Assembly: GCF_018604545.1 (NCBI RefSeq)
Contig: NZ_CP075896.1
Span: forward strand, 8,184,001-8,248,000
Direction of reading: 5' to 3'
DNA: 64,000 nt
From: Streptomyces koelreuteriae
Lineage (GTDB): Bacteria; Actinomycetota; Actinomycetes; Streptomycetales; Streptomycetaceae
In this document: positions 18,223 to 26,594 of the stretch, piece by piece
How the letters are laid out: every line of letters starts with the position of its first letter
Numbering within the stretch: the first letter of the stretch is position 1
Made by a program: the position numbers and the translations under genes
Notes under the pieces: generated by a model
Seen by the model: the letters and a program-made list of their open reading frames with translations, nothing else
Database searches by the model: none
Told to the model about the DNA's origin: nothing

Positions 18223-18660
18223 GTGAACAAGGCTGGCCACTCGGAGCACCGTGAACGCGAAGCCACTCATCGGTCAGGCGTCCGCATCCCCCTCGACGCG
18301 GCCGCGGAGAAGTTCCTCCATGCCCACCGCCACACACCCTCCGTCACCATCTGGGCGGACGCCGATGCCACCGGCCTGCTCGCCGCCCGTGACACCCGCG
18401 ACACGGGCCTGCCTCTCCGGGCTCGCCGCCTTCCCCGAACTGAACGCACCGGTGGACACCAGCCGGGCGGAGATCGTCCGGCTGCCGCACGTGCACCTCG
18501 GGTTCGCCGCCCAGACCGAGCACGGCCTGGGCGTTCCCGTCATACGGAACGCCGACCGGCTGCCCCTCGACACTCTCGCCGCCGACCTGCGCCGCCTCAC
18601 CGACCTCGCCCGGCGTGACACGGTCCCCGCCTGCCACCTCACCGGCGGCACCGCGGCCCG
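18223..18660 (+). pseudogene. Remnant of a 2-oxoacid dehydrogenase E2 acyltransferase catalytic domain
   Basis: Two frames carry recognisable E2 core sequence: first VRIPLDAAAEKF and VTIWADADATGLLAA, then LAAFPELNAPVDTSRAEIVR and HVHLGFAAQTEHGLGVPVIR, stopping abruptly after CHLTGGT. The catalytic His-x-x-x-Asp-Gly end and the lipoyl and E1-binding parts are missing, and there is at least one frameshift and one internal loss. The gene is dead. Confidence 0.6.
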
Positions 18661-18842
18661 CGGCCGGATTCCTGCGCCACGTGATCGCGTGCGTCACCGC
18701 TCCCGAGAACACCGGACCAAGCCGATGGGACCTGTCGCTCGGCCACAGGGTCGAAGACGTCGGCCCGGGGCCGTGCATCACCCCCGTAACAAAATGATCA
18801 GCTTCCTTGTGCGGGCCGCGGCCACGCCCGTGAAGTGGGCTG

Positions 18843-20186
18843 ATGCACTTTCCGAAAGCAGGCGGTCCGTTCTTCCTCCACCTGCGCATGTGGCACGCCG
18901 TGCCGGCCTTTCTCGTCGTGGTGGCCGTCGTGGCGTTCGTCGCCCTTCTTCCGTCCGACGGCGCGCGCTCGGTGCCCAACAGCCCCTGCCGACCGGCCGA
19001 TTCGGCGCGCGAGGACACGCCCGCGGCCCTCGACCTCGACGGGGACGGCTTCGATGATCTGGTGCATGAGATCTCCGACAGGGCGGAGAGCTTCGACGTG
19101 ACCGTCGTGCCCGGCTCCGAGCACGGACCGGACCACGACCGCACGACCGTCCTCACCCACGACGACCTCGGTCTGCCGGACGACATCCAGACGGGCGACG
19201 ATCCGTGGCAGCCCACGGTCGCCGACCTGGATGAGGACGGTCATGCCGACCTCGTCGTCAGCGGCGCCGCCCAGGTGCTGTGGGGAGGCCCCAAGGGCCC
19301 GCAGGCCGGCGGACCGCAGGGGCGTGTCCCACTGCCGGGCAGCGGATACAGCACCGCGCCGATCGCCGGCGACTTCGACGGGGACGGCCACACCGACCTC
19401 GCGGTCTTCAGGTTCTCGAACGAGGATCAGGAACTGGTCGTCCTCAAGGGGCCGTTCAAGCGCTCCGGTGCTCCCACCAGGACCGTGGAGATCCCCAGCC
19501 CGGTCCACGAGGGCGCGTCACCCGTGCTGGTCGCCGGGGACGCGAACGACGACCGCGCCACCGATCTCGCGCTCTACGACTCCCCGTGGGATCCGCCCCT
19601 GCTGTTCACGGGCGGCGCCCGTACCGCCGGCGGCCTGAGCAAGGAGCCCGAGCGGCTGCCGGAAGGCGAGAACGTCGTCTTCGGCGACTTCGACGGCGAC
19701 GGGCGGCAGGACGTCGCCATCGGCCGGAGCTTCGTCGACAGCTACGACGAGGTCGACACACCTCACCGGCGCGGCCAGGTCAGCGTCCGCTACGGGAAGG
19801 AGCCGGGGGAGTGGGTCACCATGGACGGCGGCGACTTCAAGGAGGGCTTCGGCGCCAGGCTCGCCGCCGGAGACTTCGACGGCGACGGCTGCGACGACCT
19901 GGCCGTGCAGCTCACCAGGAAGAAGGAGGCGGGGGACGCGCGGATCGAGGTGCTGCGGGGCGGCTCCGAGCACGGGCTCGGATCGAAGCCCTGGCGCACC
20001 ACCAAGCGCTCCGTGCCGGGCGACGACGGCCCCGTCGACGCCGGACTCTTCGCCGTCCACGACTGGGACGGCGACGGCCGCGCGGAACTGGCCCTTCTCG
20101 GCGGTGACGGATGGTGGATCACCGATGGCACGGACCGCGACGAGGCATCCTTCCCGGCCTCCCCCAGCAAGGGCCAAGGTTCGTAG
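18843..20186 (+). CDS. Surface protein with FG-GAP/VCBS calcium-binding repeats
   Basis: A 447-residue protein. A hydrophobic N-terminal segment (WHAVPAFLVVVAVVAFVALL, about 17-36) acts as signal anchor or signal peptide. It is followed by at least six repeats with the calcium-loop pattern DxDGDGxxD (DLDGDGFDDLV, DLDEDGHADLV, DFDGDGHTDLA, DFDGDGRQDVA, DFDGDGCDDLA, DWDGDGRAELA) that together build an integrin-like propeller. The ATG at 18888 (MWHAVP) is an alternative start; neither has a strong ribosome binding site. Function unknown; probably exported. Confidence 0.85.
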   Translation: MHFPKAGGPFFLHLRMWHAVPAFLVVVAVVAFVALLPSDGARSVPNSPCRPADSAREDTPAALDLDGDGFDDLVHEISDRAESFDVTVVPGSEHGPDHDRTTVLTHDDLGLPDDIQTGDDPWQPTVADLDEDGHADLVVSGAAQVLWGGPKGPQAGGPQGRVPLPGSGYSTAPIAGDFDGDGHTDLAVFRFSNEDQELVVLKGPFKRSGAPTRTVEIPSPVHEGASPVLVAGDANDDRATDLALYDSPWDPPLLFTGGARTAGGLSKEPERLPEGENVVFGDFDGDGRQDVAIGRSFVDSYDEVDTPHRRGQVSVRYGKEPGEWVTMDGGDFKEGFGARLAAGDFDGDGCDDLAVQLTRKKEAGDARIEVLRGGSEHGLGSKPWRTTKRSVPGDDGPVDAGLFAVHDWDGDGRAELALLGGDGWWITDGTDRDEASFPASPSKGQGS

Positions 20187-20327
20187 GTTCTCCCATACCT
20201 GGAAGGCTGTGGTGCTCTGGGCGGTGCGCGACGAGCTCGGGCGCCCGGTGTCCTCCGCGGTCATGGCCTCTCGGTCGAAGCGACTGCGTGTCCTCGTCGC
20301 TGGGTCCGTCCGCTCTCCCTATCGTGC

Positions 20328-21674
20328 CTAGGGCGGCGCGTGCCCGGTCTCTCCCTCCCCGGGCAGGTTCTCGCGCAGGTGTGGTCGCCGGGCGGTGGCT
20401 TTCCGATACCAGGTGCCGTAGCGCTTCGCGAGGACCACGGCCGACATGCCGTGCAGGAGGATGCTGAGCGCGACGGTGACCGCGATGACCCGGCCGAGGA
20501 GCTGAACGCCCGGGACGTGTTCCTCCACCAGGAGGAGTCCGAAGACGACGGAGGCGAGGCCGCGCGGTCCGAACCATCCGATGTAGGCGATCGTGGGAAG
20601 GGCCAGGCCGGACCCGGTCAGGGAGAGGGCGACCGGCAGCATCCGGATCACGGTGAGGCTCAGTACGGCGTAGACGACGATCCGCCAGTCGAGGTCGTCC
20701 AGCGTCGGCCCGAGCAGAACGGCACCGAAGACCAGGAAGCTCAACGAGGCGAGCAGGTCGGCGAGATGACCGGCGAGACCGGCGGAGTCGTCGACGGCGT
20801 CCGGTTCCTGAGCCGGTGTCTTCCGGGGCGTCTCAGTGGGTTCCCGGGGAGGTGCCGCCGCCGTCTTCGCCGGTCCGCTGCGCCGCAGGGCCACACCGAA
20901 GGCGAACCCGGCCACCCAGGCCGCGATGAAGCCGCTTCCGTCGAAGGCGACGGCCACGGTGTACGAGCCCCCGGCCACGGCCAGGACGAAGGTCTGCCGC
21001 CAGTCACCGCTGATCCAGCCCTTCGCACGCGACCAGCGCAACAGCCACCCGCCGAGGCCTCCCGCGATAAGGCCCCATACGGTGCTGAGCACGAGCGCGC
21101 GCCAGAAGACTCCGCCGGCTCCCTCCTCCGAGGCCATCGTTCCCGGCAGAGCCGCGAGGAAGAGCACGAAGAAGGGCAGCGCCATACCGTCGTTGAGGCC
21201 GGATTCGACGTTCAGTCCGCCGCGCACCAGCGGCGGGACACGCCGGTCGGACACCGCCGTCTTGCCGAGAGCGGCGTCGGTCGGCGCGAGAACCGCACCG
21301 AGCAGGGCCAGTTCCCACAGCGTCAGCCCCGGCAGCAGGGGCCACGCCAGCAGCCAGCCCGCCCCGATGGTCAAGGGCAGACCGATCCCCAGCAGACGGC
21401 CGGGGAGGAAGCCGCCCAGGCGCAGATCCCGTCGCCGTACGGACATCGCGTCGGTGAACAGGACCAGCGTCAGGGCGGCTTCGACCAGGGTGAGCACCGG
21501 CCCCGCGTCCTGCTCCAGGTCGAGCAGGCCGAGCCCGATCGGGCCGATGGCGATCCCGCAGCCGGTGAACACCATCGGCGCCGACACGACGGTCGTGGCC
21601 AGCCGCCGGGAGAAGAGGGCGTACCCCGCCGTCACGGCGACCACGGCCGCCCCCGCCCACACGCTGCCGCTCAC
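20328..21674 (-). CDS. Cation:proton antiporter (NhaP/CPA type)
   Basis: A 448-residue membrane protein with about twelve hydrophobic segments. The conserved ion-site motifs are VLAPTDAALGK and GGLNVESGLNDGMALPFFV; their Asp residues are those used for Na+ or K+/H+ exchange. A charged loop rich in Pro and Glu lies near residue 285. It is the last gene of a four-gene minus-strand unit (membrane protein, carboxymuconolactone-decarboxylase-like protein, SHOCT protein, antiporter) with gaps of 26 bp or less, so it may help pH or ion homeostasis in the stress cluster. Confidence 0.9.
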   Translation of the reverse strand: MSGSVWAGAAVVAVTAGYALFSRRLATTVVSAPMVFTGCGIAIGPIGLGLLDLEQDAGPVLTLVEAALTLVLFTDAMSVRRRDLRLGGFLPGRLLGIGLPLTIGAGWLLAWPLLPGLTLWELALLGAVLAPTDAALGKTAVSDRRVPPLVRGGLNVESGLNDGMALPFFVLFLAALPGTMASEEGAGGVFWRALVLSTVWGLIAGGLGGWLLRWSRAKGWISGDWRQTFVLAVAGGSYTVAVAFDGSGFIAAWVAGFAFGVALRRSGPAKTAAAPPREPTETPRKTPAQEPDAVDDSAGLAGHLADLLASLSFLVFGAVLLGPTLDDLDWRIVVYAVLSLTVIRMLPVALSLTGSGLALPTIAYIGWFGPRGLASVVFGLLLVEEHVPGVQLLGRVIAVTVALSILLHGMSAVVLAKRYGTWYRKATARRPHLRENLPGEGETGHAPP

Positions 21675-21700
21675 CGTGCCTCACCCGTCAGGGCGTGCGG

Positions 21701-22120
21701 TCACGAGTGCAGGACCTTCTCCTTGGCCTGGCGGAACTCCTCCTCGGAGAGGTCGCCACGGGCCCGGACCTGCGAGAGCTTCTCCAGCTGGTCCACCTCG
21801 CTGGGAGGGCCGGTGGCGCCGACGGTCTCGCGGATGTAGCGGTCCGTCTCGTCCATCTTGGCCTTGACGTGGTCCTGTTCACGCTTGCCCATGCCCTTGC
21901 CCCGGGCGACGACGTAGACGAAGACGCCCAGGAAGGGGAGGACGATCGTGAAGACCAGCCAACCCGTCTTGGCCCAGCCGCTCAGGGAGTCGTCACGGAA
22001 GATGTCGACGATGACCCGGAAGAGCAGGAAGATCCACATGACCCACAGGAAGATCCACATGATCGTCCAGAAGGCGCCGAGGACCGGGTAGTCGTAGGCC
22101 AGGTTCACATAGCCGCCCAT
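21701..22120 (-). CDS. Membrane protein with PLD-N-like segment and SHOCT domain
   Basis: About 139 residues: two hydrophobic helices (about 12-38 and 52-73, including GWAKTGWLVFTIVLPFLGVF), then a charged linker and a C-terminal SHOCT domain (LEKLSQVRARGDLSEEEFRQ). Such proteins are common in actinobacterial stress clusters and are thought to oligomerise at the membrane. The ATG at 22120 overlaps the stop of the previous gene (TGATG); the GTG at 22123 is also possible. Confidence 0.85.
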   Translation of the reverse strand: MGGYVNLAYDYPVLGAFWTIMWIFLWVMWIFLLFRVIVDIFRDDSLSGWAKTGWLVFTIVLPFLGVFVYVVARGKGMGKREQDHVKAKMDETDRYIRETVGATGPPSEVDQLEKLSQVRARGDLSEEEFRQAKEKVLHS

Positions 22121-22467
22121 CACCGCTCCTCCTCTCCGGGGAGGTCCAGCCCGAACGCTTCGCCGATGGCGCGCGCGGCGGACACCACGCGGGCGCTGCC
22201 CACCACGGGGGCGATCGCCACGAGCGTTCCCTGGATCTTCTCCAGCGGTACGCCGACGTCCGCGGCGGTGCCGATGTTGAGGAGGTACGAGGGAGCGGAG
22301 GCGTCCATGGCCACCAGAGCGGCGATACGTGCCAGCAGGTACGTCTCCTCGTCCAGTCCGGACCGCTCGAACGTGTCGAGCGTCATCTGGACGAGCGTTT
22401 CGAACACGGGCGCGTTCGCCTCGGCGAGAGCGGCGACGCCGCCCGCCCCTGTCTCTTGCTCAGCCAT
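22120..22467 (-). CDS. Small carboxymuconolactone-decarboxylase-fold protein
   Basis: A 115-residue all-alpha protein; LARIAALVAMDASAPSYLLN and TLVAIAPVVGSARVVSAARA fit the AhpD/CMD helix bundle. The CxxC pair of the peroxidase branch is absent, so it is probably not a thiol peroxidase. Start ATG 22467 behind AAAGGAGCCTGAG, which also contains the stop of the upstream membrane protein. It is translationally linked to both neighbours. Similar small proteins occur in OsdR/DevR-type clusters. Confidence 0.75.
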   Translation of the reverse strand: MAEQETGAGGVAALAEANAPVFETLVQMTLDTFERSGLDEETYLLARIAALVAMDASAPSYLLNIGTAADVGVPLEKIQGTLVAIAPVVGSARVVSAARAIGEAFGLDLPGEEER

Positions 22468-22468
22468 C

Positions 22469-23842
22469 TCAGGCTCCTTTCCCTGGGGTTTGATGCGACA
22501 TACGGCTCGGCTGCGCCCTCCCGGAGGCCGCGGCGAGGATTCCGAGGAGGATCAGTACGAGGAGGACGATGCCGAGGACGAGCGCCACGGACCCGGGCGT
22601 GGGGTAGTTCCACAGCACCAGGGCGAGCGCCCCGCCGGCGATGACGATGCCGGTGGTCCACTTGCGGTGCGCGTCCAGCCAGTGGCCGGGGCCCCCGGTG
22701 CGCATGCCGTGGCGCGCCATGGCCCGGCCCGTCGCCCCGGTCCCGCCCGTCGCCGCGCGTCTGATCCACCGGGCACCGCGTCCGGGCCCGTACAGGTAGG
22801 CGGCCAGCGCGGTGATGACCGCGATGACCAGGACCGTGACCGTGCTGTTCTTGAGGAAGCGCAGGAAGATGTCGTAGATGTCGGCGGCGGTGTCCTGCGG
22901 CAGGGCGGTCGTGGCGACGGAGTCCAGATAGATCTGCCGCATCACGGCGAGGCCGACGAGCAGCACGATCATCATGACCCCGATGCCGATGGCCGTGGTC
23001 ATCAGGGCGACGCGGTGCGCGGGCCCGCTCCAGACGGCGAGTGCCGCCAGGACCAGGACGAGGACCGGGAGCCAGACGCCGAGGATGTTCAGCAGGCGCA
23101 TGGCGCCCTGGGCCTCGTTGAGCTTGTCGGTCTGGAACAGGGTGATCGTCTTGTCGACGTCGGGGATCTTCGAGGCCTGATCGAACCCGGCGTCCACCAG
23201 TCGCTGCTTGACGTTGTCGACGACGGTGCCGATGTTCAGGTCGATGCTGTCGTCACCGGCCTGGACGGCGCTGCCGCCCTCCCCGGTGAGGACCTTGACG
23301 ACGGCGGCGTGGGCCCGCCGGTTGGCGTCGTCCCACACCTCGGCGAACTGGTCGCTGGTCACCACCCGGTGGACGATGCTGTGGACGGCCGAGGTGAGCG
23401 CGCTCGTCAGCGGGCCGGTCAGCGCGTCGGCGCCCTGCACCACGCGCGGGGGTGCGCCTTCCCGCTGCAAGGTCCGCCCGACGGCGTCGGTGAAGGCGGC
23501 GACATCGACGTTGTCGACCACGCGCTTGGTGAGCCGGTCGGTCACGGTGTTCTGGACGGAGGGCTCCGTGGCGATCGGAGCGACGGTCTGGACGTACCGG
23601 TCGGTGTCGGCCACCTCCGAGTCCACCCAGGCGGCGACCACGGCCAGTGGTGCCAGGAGGAAGGTCAGGATCAGCAGTACGGAGGTCGCCGAGTAGCGCA
23701 GACGCCGGTGGTGAACGGAGGCCGCTGTGCGCAGCCGTTCGTACTCTTCCCGTTCCGTGGAGTTCAGCGGAGGGCCGGCGGCCGCACGGTCGCGTCCTTC
23801 CGCGGCGGACGAGGAACCAGAGGAACCATCGGAGGACTCCAT
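22469..23842 (-). CDS. Integral membrane protein, 457 aa
   Basis: Begins MESSDGSSGSSSAAEGRDRA at ATG 23842, which has GGGGAGACTC upstream; a longer frame to 23884 adds 14 residues. Hydrophobic segments lie at about 52-76, 248-268, 275-300, 327-348, 397-414 and 420-440. A large loop between the first two carries helical sequence (VADTDRYVQTVAPIATEPSV). This matches an actinobacterial family of unknown function often linked to stress regulons. First gene of the four-gene unit ending with the antiporter. Confidence 0.85.
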   Translation of the reverse strand: MESSDGSSGSSSAAEGRDRAAAGPPLNSTEREEYERLRTAASVHHRRLRYSATSVLLILTFLLAPLAVVAAWVDSEVADTDRYVQTVAPIATEPSVQNTVTDRLTKRVVDNVDVAAFTDAVGRTLQREGAPPRVVQGADALTGPLTSALTSAVHSIVHRVVTSDQFAEVWDDANRRAHAAVVKVLTGEGGSAVQAGDDSIDLNIGTVVDNVKQRLVDAGFDQASKIPDVDKTITLFQTDKLNEAQGAMRLLNILGVWLPVLVLVLAALAVWSGPAHRVALMTTAIGIGVMMIVLLVGLAVMRQIYLDSVATTALPQDTAADIYDIFLRFLKNSTVTVLVIAVITALAAYLYGPGRGARWIRRAATGGTGATGRAMARHGMRTGGPGHWLDAHRKWTTGIVIAGGALALVLWNYPTPGSVALVLGIVLLVLILLGILAAASGRAQPSRMSHQTPGKGA

Positions 23843-24037
23843 GAGTCTCCCCTGTGACACTTTGGCTAGTTTTGTCCCGCTCATCGATGTTAGCGAGGGT
23901 GAGCGGACGGCGCATGGCCGGCCCTCACGGGTGCTCTGGAGGGCCGGATGTCGTCGTACCGCCGGCGGAAGTCGTCCCGGTCGAGTTCTTCCACGACGGA
24001 GTCATCAGCCAGTTCGAGGGACTGACCGGCCCCCGCC

Positions 24038-24053
24038 AGGGACGTTCGGCCCT
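24038..24053. promoter_or_regulatory. Candidate OsdR/DevR-type box upstream of the cNMP-fold gene
   Basis: AGGGAC-GTTC-GGCCCT, an imperfect dyad about 136 bp before the start of the gene at 24189. It resembles the GGGCC-N4-GGCCC boxes found in front of the response regulator and the universal stress gene. The rest of the 346-bp gap between 23843 and 24188 contains no gene I can see. Confidence 0.4.
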
Positions 24054-24188
24054 AGTGGGCCCGCGGTGGTTCGGCACACCCTGAAGTCAACGAACCCGTG
24101 GCGACCGGCAGCGCCGGAAACAGACCGCGGGCCCGCGCGAGGAACTCGCCGCCCCGCTGCCGCAGGGCGGCGGAAGGGAGTCTGAGCG

Positions 24189-24647
24189 ATGACCTCCACC
24201 ACCACCCTGTCCGTGGCCCTCCCGGCCGCGCAGCGCGAACGGCTGATGCGCCTCGCACGCGAGGTGTCCTTCGACGCGGGCGCACGCCTCTTCGAGGAAG
24301 GCCGGCGGGCCGACCGGTTCTGGATCGTGCGGACGGGGACCGTCGTGCTCGACCTCCATGTCCCGGGCCGGCGGGCCGCTGCCGTCGCGTCCCTGGGACA
24401 GGGCGAACTGGTCGGCTGGTCGTGGCACTTCCCGCCGCACGTGTGGCACCTCGGCGGAGAGGCGATGAGCCCGGTGCGGGCCTTCGAGTTCGACGCGGAA
24501 GCCGTGCGGGCGATATGCGCGCAGGACGCCGAGTTCGGCCGCGCGATCGCGGACTGGGTCGGCCGTGTGGTCGCGGACAGGCTGCACACGTCGCGCATCC
24601 GGTTGCTCGATCTGTACGCCCCGTACGGCAGCGGGAGCCCGGCATGA
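24189..24647 (+). CDS. Cyclic-nucleotide-binding-fold protein without DNA-binding domain
   Basis: A 152-residue protein made almost entirely of a cNMP-binding beta-roll (FDAGARLFEEGRRADRFWIV, RTGTVVLDLHVPGRRAAAVA, LGQGELVGWSW). The Crp/Fnr helix-turn-helix is missing and the sequence ends soon after the C-helix. The GE...PR-T-A ligand motif is not conserved, so it may not bind cAMP. In streptomycete dormancy clusters such small cNMP-fold proteins often precede CBS and USP genes. GGGAG lies eight bases before the ATG. Confidence 0.8.
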   Translation: MTSTTTLSVALPAAQRERLMRLAREVSFDAGARLFEEGRRADRFWIVRTGTVVLDLHVPGRRAAAVASLGQGELVGWSWHFPPHVWHLGGEAMSPVRAFEFDAEAVRAICAQDAEFGRAIADWVGRVVADRLHTSRIRLLDLYAPYGSGSPA

Positions 24648-24688
24648 GCGAGGTGCCACGGCCGCACCGAGACCCGAGGAGAGCAACC

Positions 24689-25354
24689 ATGCACGGCAGC
24701 CCGCACCTTGTCAGCGATGTCATGACGCACGCCGTCGTGGCGATCGGCCGTGAGGCCCTGTTCAAGGACATCGTCGAGGTCATGGAGCAGTGGAAGGTCA
24801 GTGCGGTACCCGTCCTCGAGGGCGACGGCCGGGTGATCGGGGTCGTCTCCGAGGCCGATCTGCTGCCCAAGGAGGAGTTCCGCGACACCGATCCGGACCG
24901 CTATACGCAGCGGCGCCGGCTCTCCGACCTGGCCAAGGCGGGCGCGCTCAGGGCGGACGAGCTGATGAGCTCCCCGGCCGTGACCGTCCACTCCGACGCC
25001 ACCCTCGCCCAGGCCGCACGCATCATGGCCCAACGCCGGGTCAAGCGGCTGCCGGTCGTCGACGGGCAGGGCGTCCTCGAGGGCGTCGTCAGCCGCGCGG
25101 ACCTGCTCAAGGTCTTCCTGCGCGCTGACGAGGAACTCGCCGAGGAGATCCGCCGCCAGGTCGTGGCCTGCCTCTTCCCCGCCCCCGTCGAGCCCATCGG
25201 CGTGGACGTGCGGGACGGAGTCGTCACCCTCACCGGCCGCATCCGGGACACCTCCCTCGTACCCGTCGCGGCCCGTCTGGTCCGCTCCGTCGAGGGCGTG
25301 GTGGACGTCGAGTGCCACGGCCTTCTCGTGTCGGACCGTGATCTCAGACCGTGA
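24689..25354 (+). CDS. CBS-pair and BON domain protein
   Basis: A 221-residue protein: CBS1 (about 8-60, VSDVMTHAVVAIGREALFKD), CBS2 (about 92-145, ADELMSSPAVTVHSDATLAQ) and a C-terminal BON domain (about 150-215, GVDVRDGVVTLTGRIRDTSL). CBS pairs sense adenine nucleotides; BON domains bind membranes or lipids. Start ATG 24689, seven bases after GAGGAG, rather than the in-frame codons further upstream. Located 41 bp after the cNMP-fold gene; probably the same transcript and a typical member of OsdR regulons. Confidence 0.9.
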   Translation: MHGSPHLVSDVMTHAVVAIGREALFKDIVEVMEQWKVSAVPVLEGDGRVIGVVSEADLLPKEEFRDTDPDRYTQRRRLSDLAKAGALRADELMSSPAVTVHSDATLAQAARIMAQRRVKRLPVVDGQGVLEGVVSRADLLKVFLRADEELAEEIRRQVVACLFPAPVEPIGVDVRDGVVTLTGRIRDTSLVPVAARLVRSVEGVVDVECHGLLVSDRDLRP

Positions 25355-25372
25355 TCCGGGGCGATCGGGTCC

Positions 25373-25398
25373 GCTGCCGCCGCTCCTCCAGCGGCAGC
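25373..25398. terminator. Hairpin between convergent CBS-BON and USP genes
   Basis: GCTGCCGC and GCGGCAGC form an 8-bp stem around a 10-base loop, in the 90-bp gap between two convergent genes. No T run follows. Plausible factor-independent terminator for either strand. Confidence 0.55.
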
Positions 25399-25444
25399 GC
25401 CGGCAGCGGGTGATTCACCGTTGTGACGGTAGGTCTCAGTCGCG

Positions 25445-26350
25445 TCAGTCGTGCGGAACCACCACGACGGGGGCGGCGACATGGTGCAGCACCGCATGCG
25501 TGACGGAACCGATACGCGTCCCGAACGGGTGGCGGTGAATCCGCCGTCCCACGACGACCAGCGACGCCTGGTGGGAGGCCTCGATCAGCTGAGCCGCCGC
25601 ACCGCCCGAGCGGGACACCTCCACCACCTCGACGGACGGATACTTCTCCCGCCACGGACGCAGTGCGTCGGTGAGCGTGTCGGCGTGCGAGCGGACGACC
25701 TGTTCGTAGCGGTACAGGTCGCCGGCTCCGCCGTAGACGAACCACAAGGGCAGATGCCAGCCGTGTACGGCCCACAGGGAGGTCCCGCGCCGGGCGGCCG
25801 CGTCGAAGGCGAAGCCGATCACCGTCGCGTCGAGGTGGTCGACGTCGACGCCGAGGACGACCGGCCGGTACCGCGTGGCGGCCGAGGGAATGCCCGTCGC
25901 GTCCCTCTCGTGCTCGTCGGCCGCCTGCTCACCGGCCCGGACCAGGACCACGGGACGCTCGGCACGCGCCACCACGGCCAGGCCGACCGAACCCACCAGG
26001 AAGCCGCCGATGCCGCTCAGCCCCCGTGAGCCCAGGACGAGCAGGTCGGCGTCCTTGGCGGCTTCGCACAGCACCTTGCCGGGGTGGCCGGTCAGGTGTT
26101 CCGTGGTCACCTCGACGCCGGGGTGACGCAGACCGACACCGTCCGCGGTGTCGCGGGGAATCCTCTCGCCCCAGTCCTGCCGGGTCTCGGCACCCAGCTG
26201 CGGTGCCTGCTCGATGGGCTCCGGCGCCGGCTCCCACACGTGCAGGAGCCTCAGCGGCAGCCGCCGCTGCGCCGCCTCGCGGGCCGCCCATTCGGCGGCG
26301 GCACGGCTCTCGGGCGAGCCGTCGAGACCCACGGTGATCGTGCGGGACAT
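25445..26350 (-). CDS. Universal stress protein, tandem UspA domains
   Basis: A 301-residue protein with two UspA domains. Domain 1 starts TITVGLDGSPESRAAAEWAA and ends with the ATP-binding signature GSRGLSGIGGFLVGSVG. Domain 2 starts VVLGVDVDHLDATVIGFAFD and has the less typical GRRIHRHPFGTRIGSVTHAV. ATG 26350 is preceded by GGAGGTGGAGACC. It is transcribed away from the response regulator gene across a region with several dyad boxes, consistent with control by that regulator under low oxygen or redox stress. Confidence 0.92.
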   Translation of the reverse strand: MSRTITVGLDGSPESRAAAEWAAREAAQRRLPLRLLHVWEPAPEPIEQAPQLGAETRQDWGERIPRDTADGVGLRHPGVEVTTEHLTGHPGKVLCEAAKDADLLVLGSRGLSGIGGFLVGSVGLAVVARAERPVVLVRAGEQAADEHERDATGIPSAATRYRPVVLGVDVDHLDATVIGFAFDAAARRGTSLWAVHGWHLPLWFVYGGAGDLYRYEQVVRSHADTLTDALRPWREKYPSVEVVEVSRSGGAAAQLIEASHQASLVVVGRRIHRHPFGTRIGSVTHAVLHHVAAPVVVVPHD

Positions 26351-26414
26351 GGTCTCCACCTCCGGAGTAGAAGCTCTCGATTCCAGCGTCGCCTCTCCCG
26401 GCCGCCGCGGTGGA

Positions 26415-26516
26415 GGGGCCATAGGTCCCCCTGCGGGGCCGAAGGGCCCTGCCGCACGGCCGGACCAGCGGGCGCGGCGGTACTCCGTCCACGGCACGCC
26501 TTGGGCCGATCGGCCC
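26415..26516. promoter_or_regulatory. Cluster of three dyad boxes between usp and the response regulator
   Basis: GGGGCCATAGGTCCCC (26415-26430), GGGCC-GAAG-GGCCC (26436-26449) and the perfect palindrome GGGCCGATCGGCCC (26503-26516). They lie in the 244-bp region between two divergent genes, where a DevR/OsdR-type regulator would bind. The pattern is similar to, but not the same as, the mycobacterial Dos box. Confidence 0.5.
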
Positions 26517-26594
26517 TGGTGCATCCGGCCGCCGCGCGTGATGATCGTGGTCACGGGCGGTCCGCAGTCCGCCCCCGGCCGACGAGGGGTCGAG

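Noticed and set aside
17663..18660. An active NRPS biosynthetic gene cluster
   Set aside because: Only domain fragments are present; no complete condensation, adenylation or thioesterase domains within the window.
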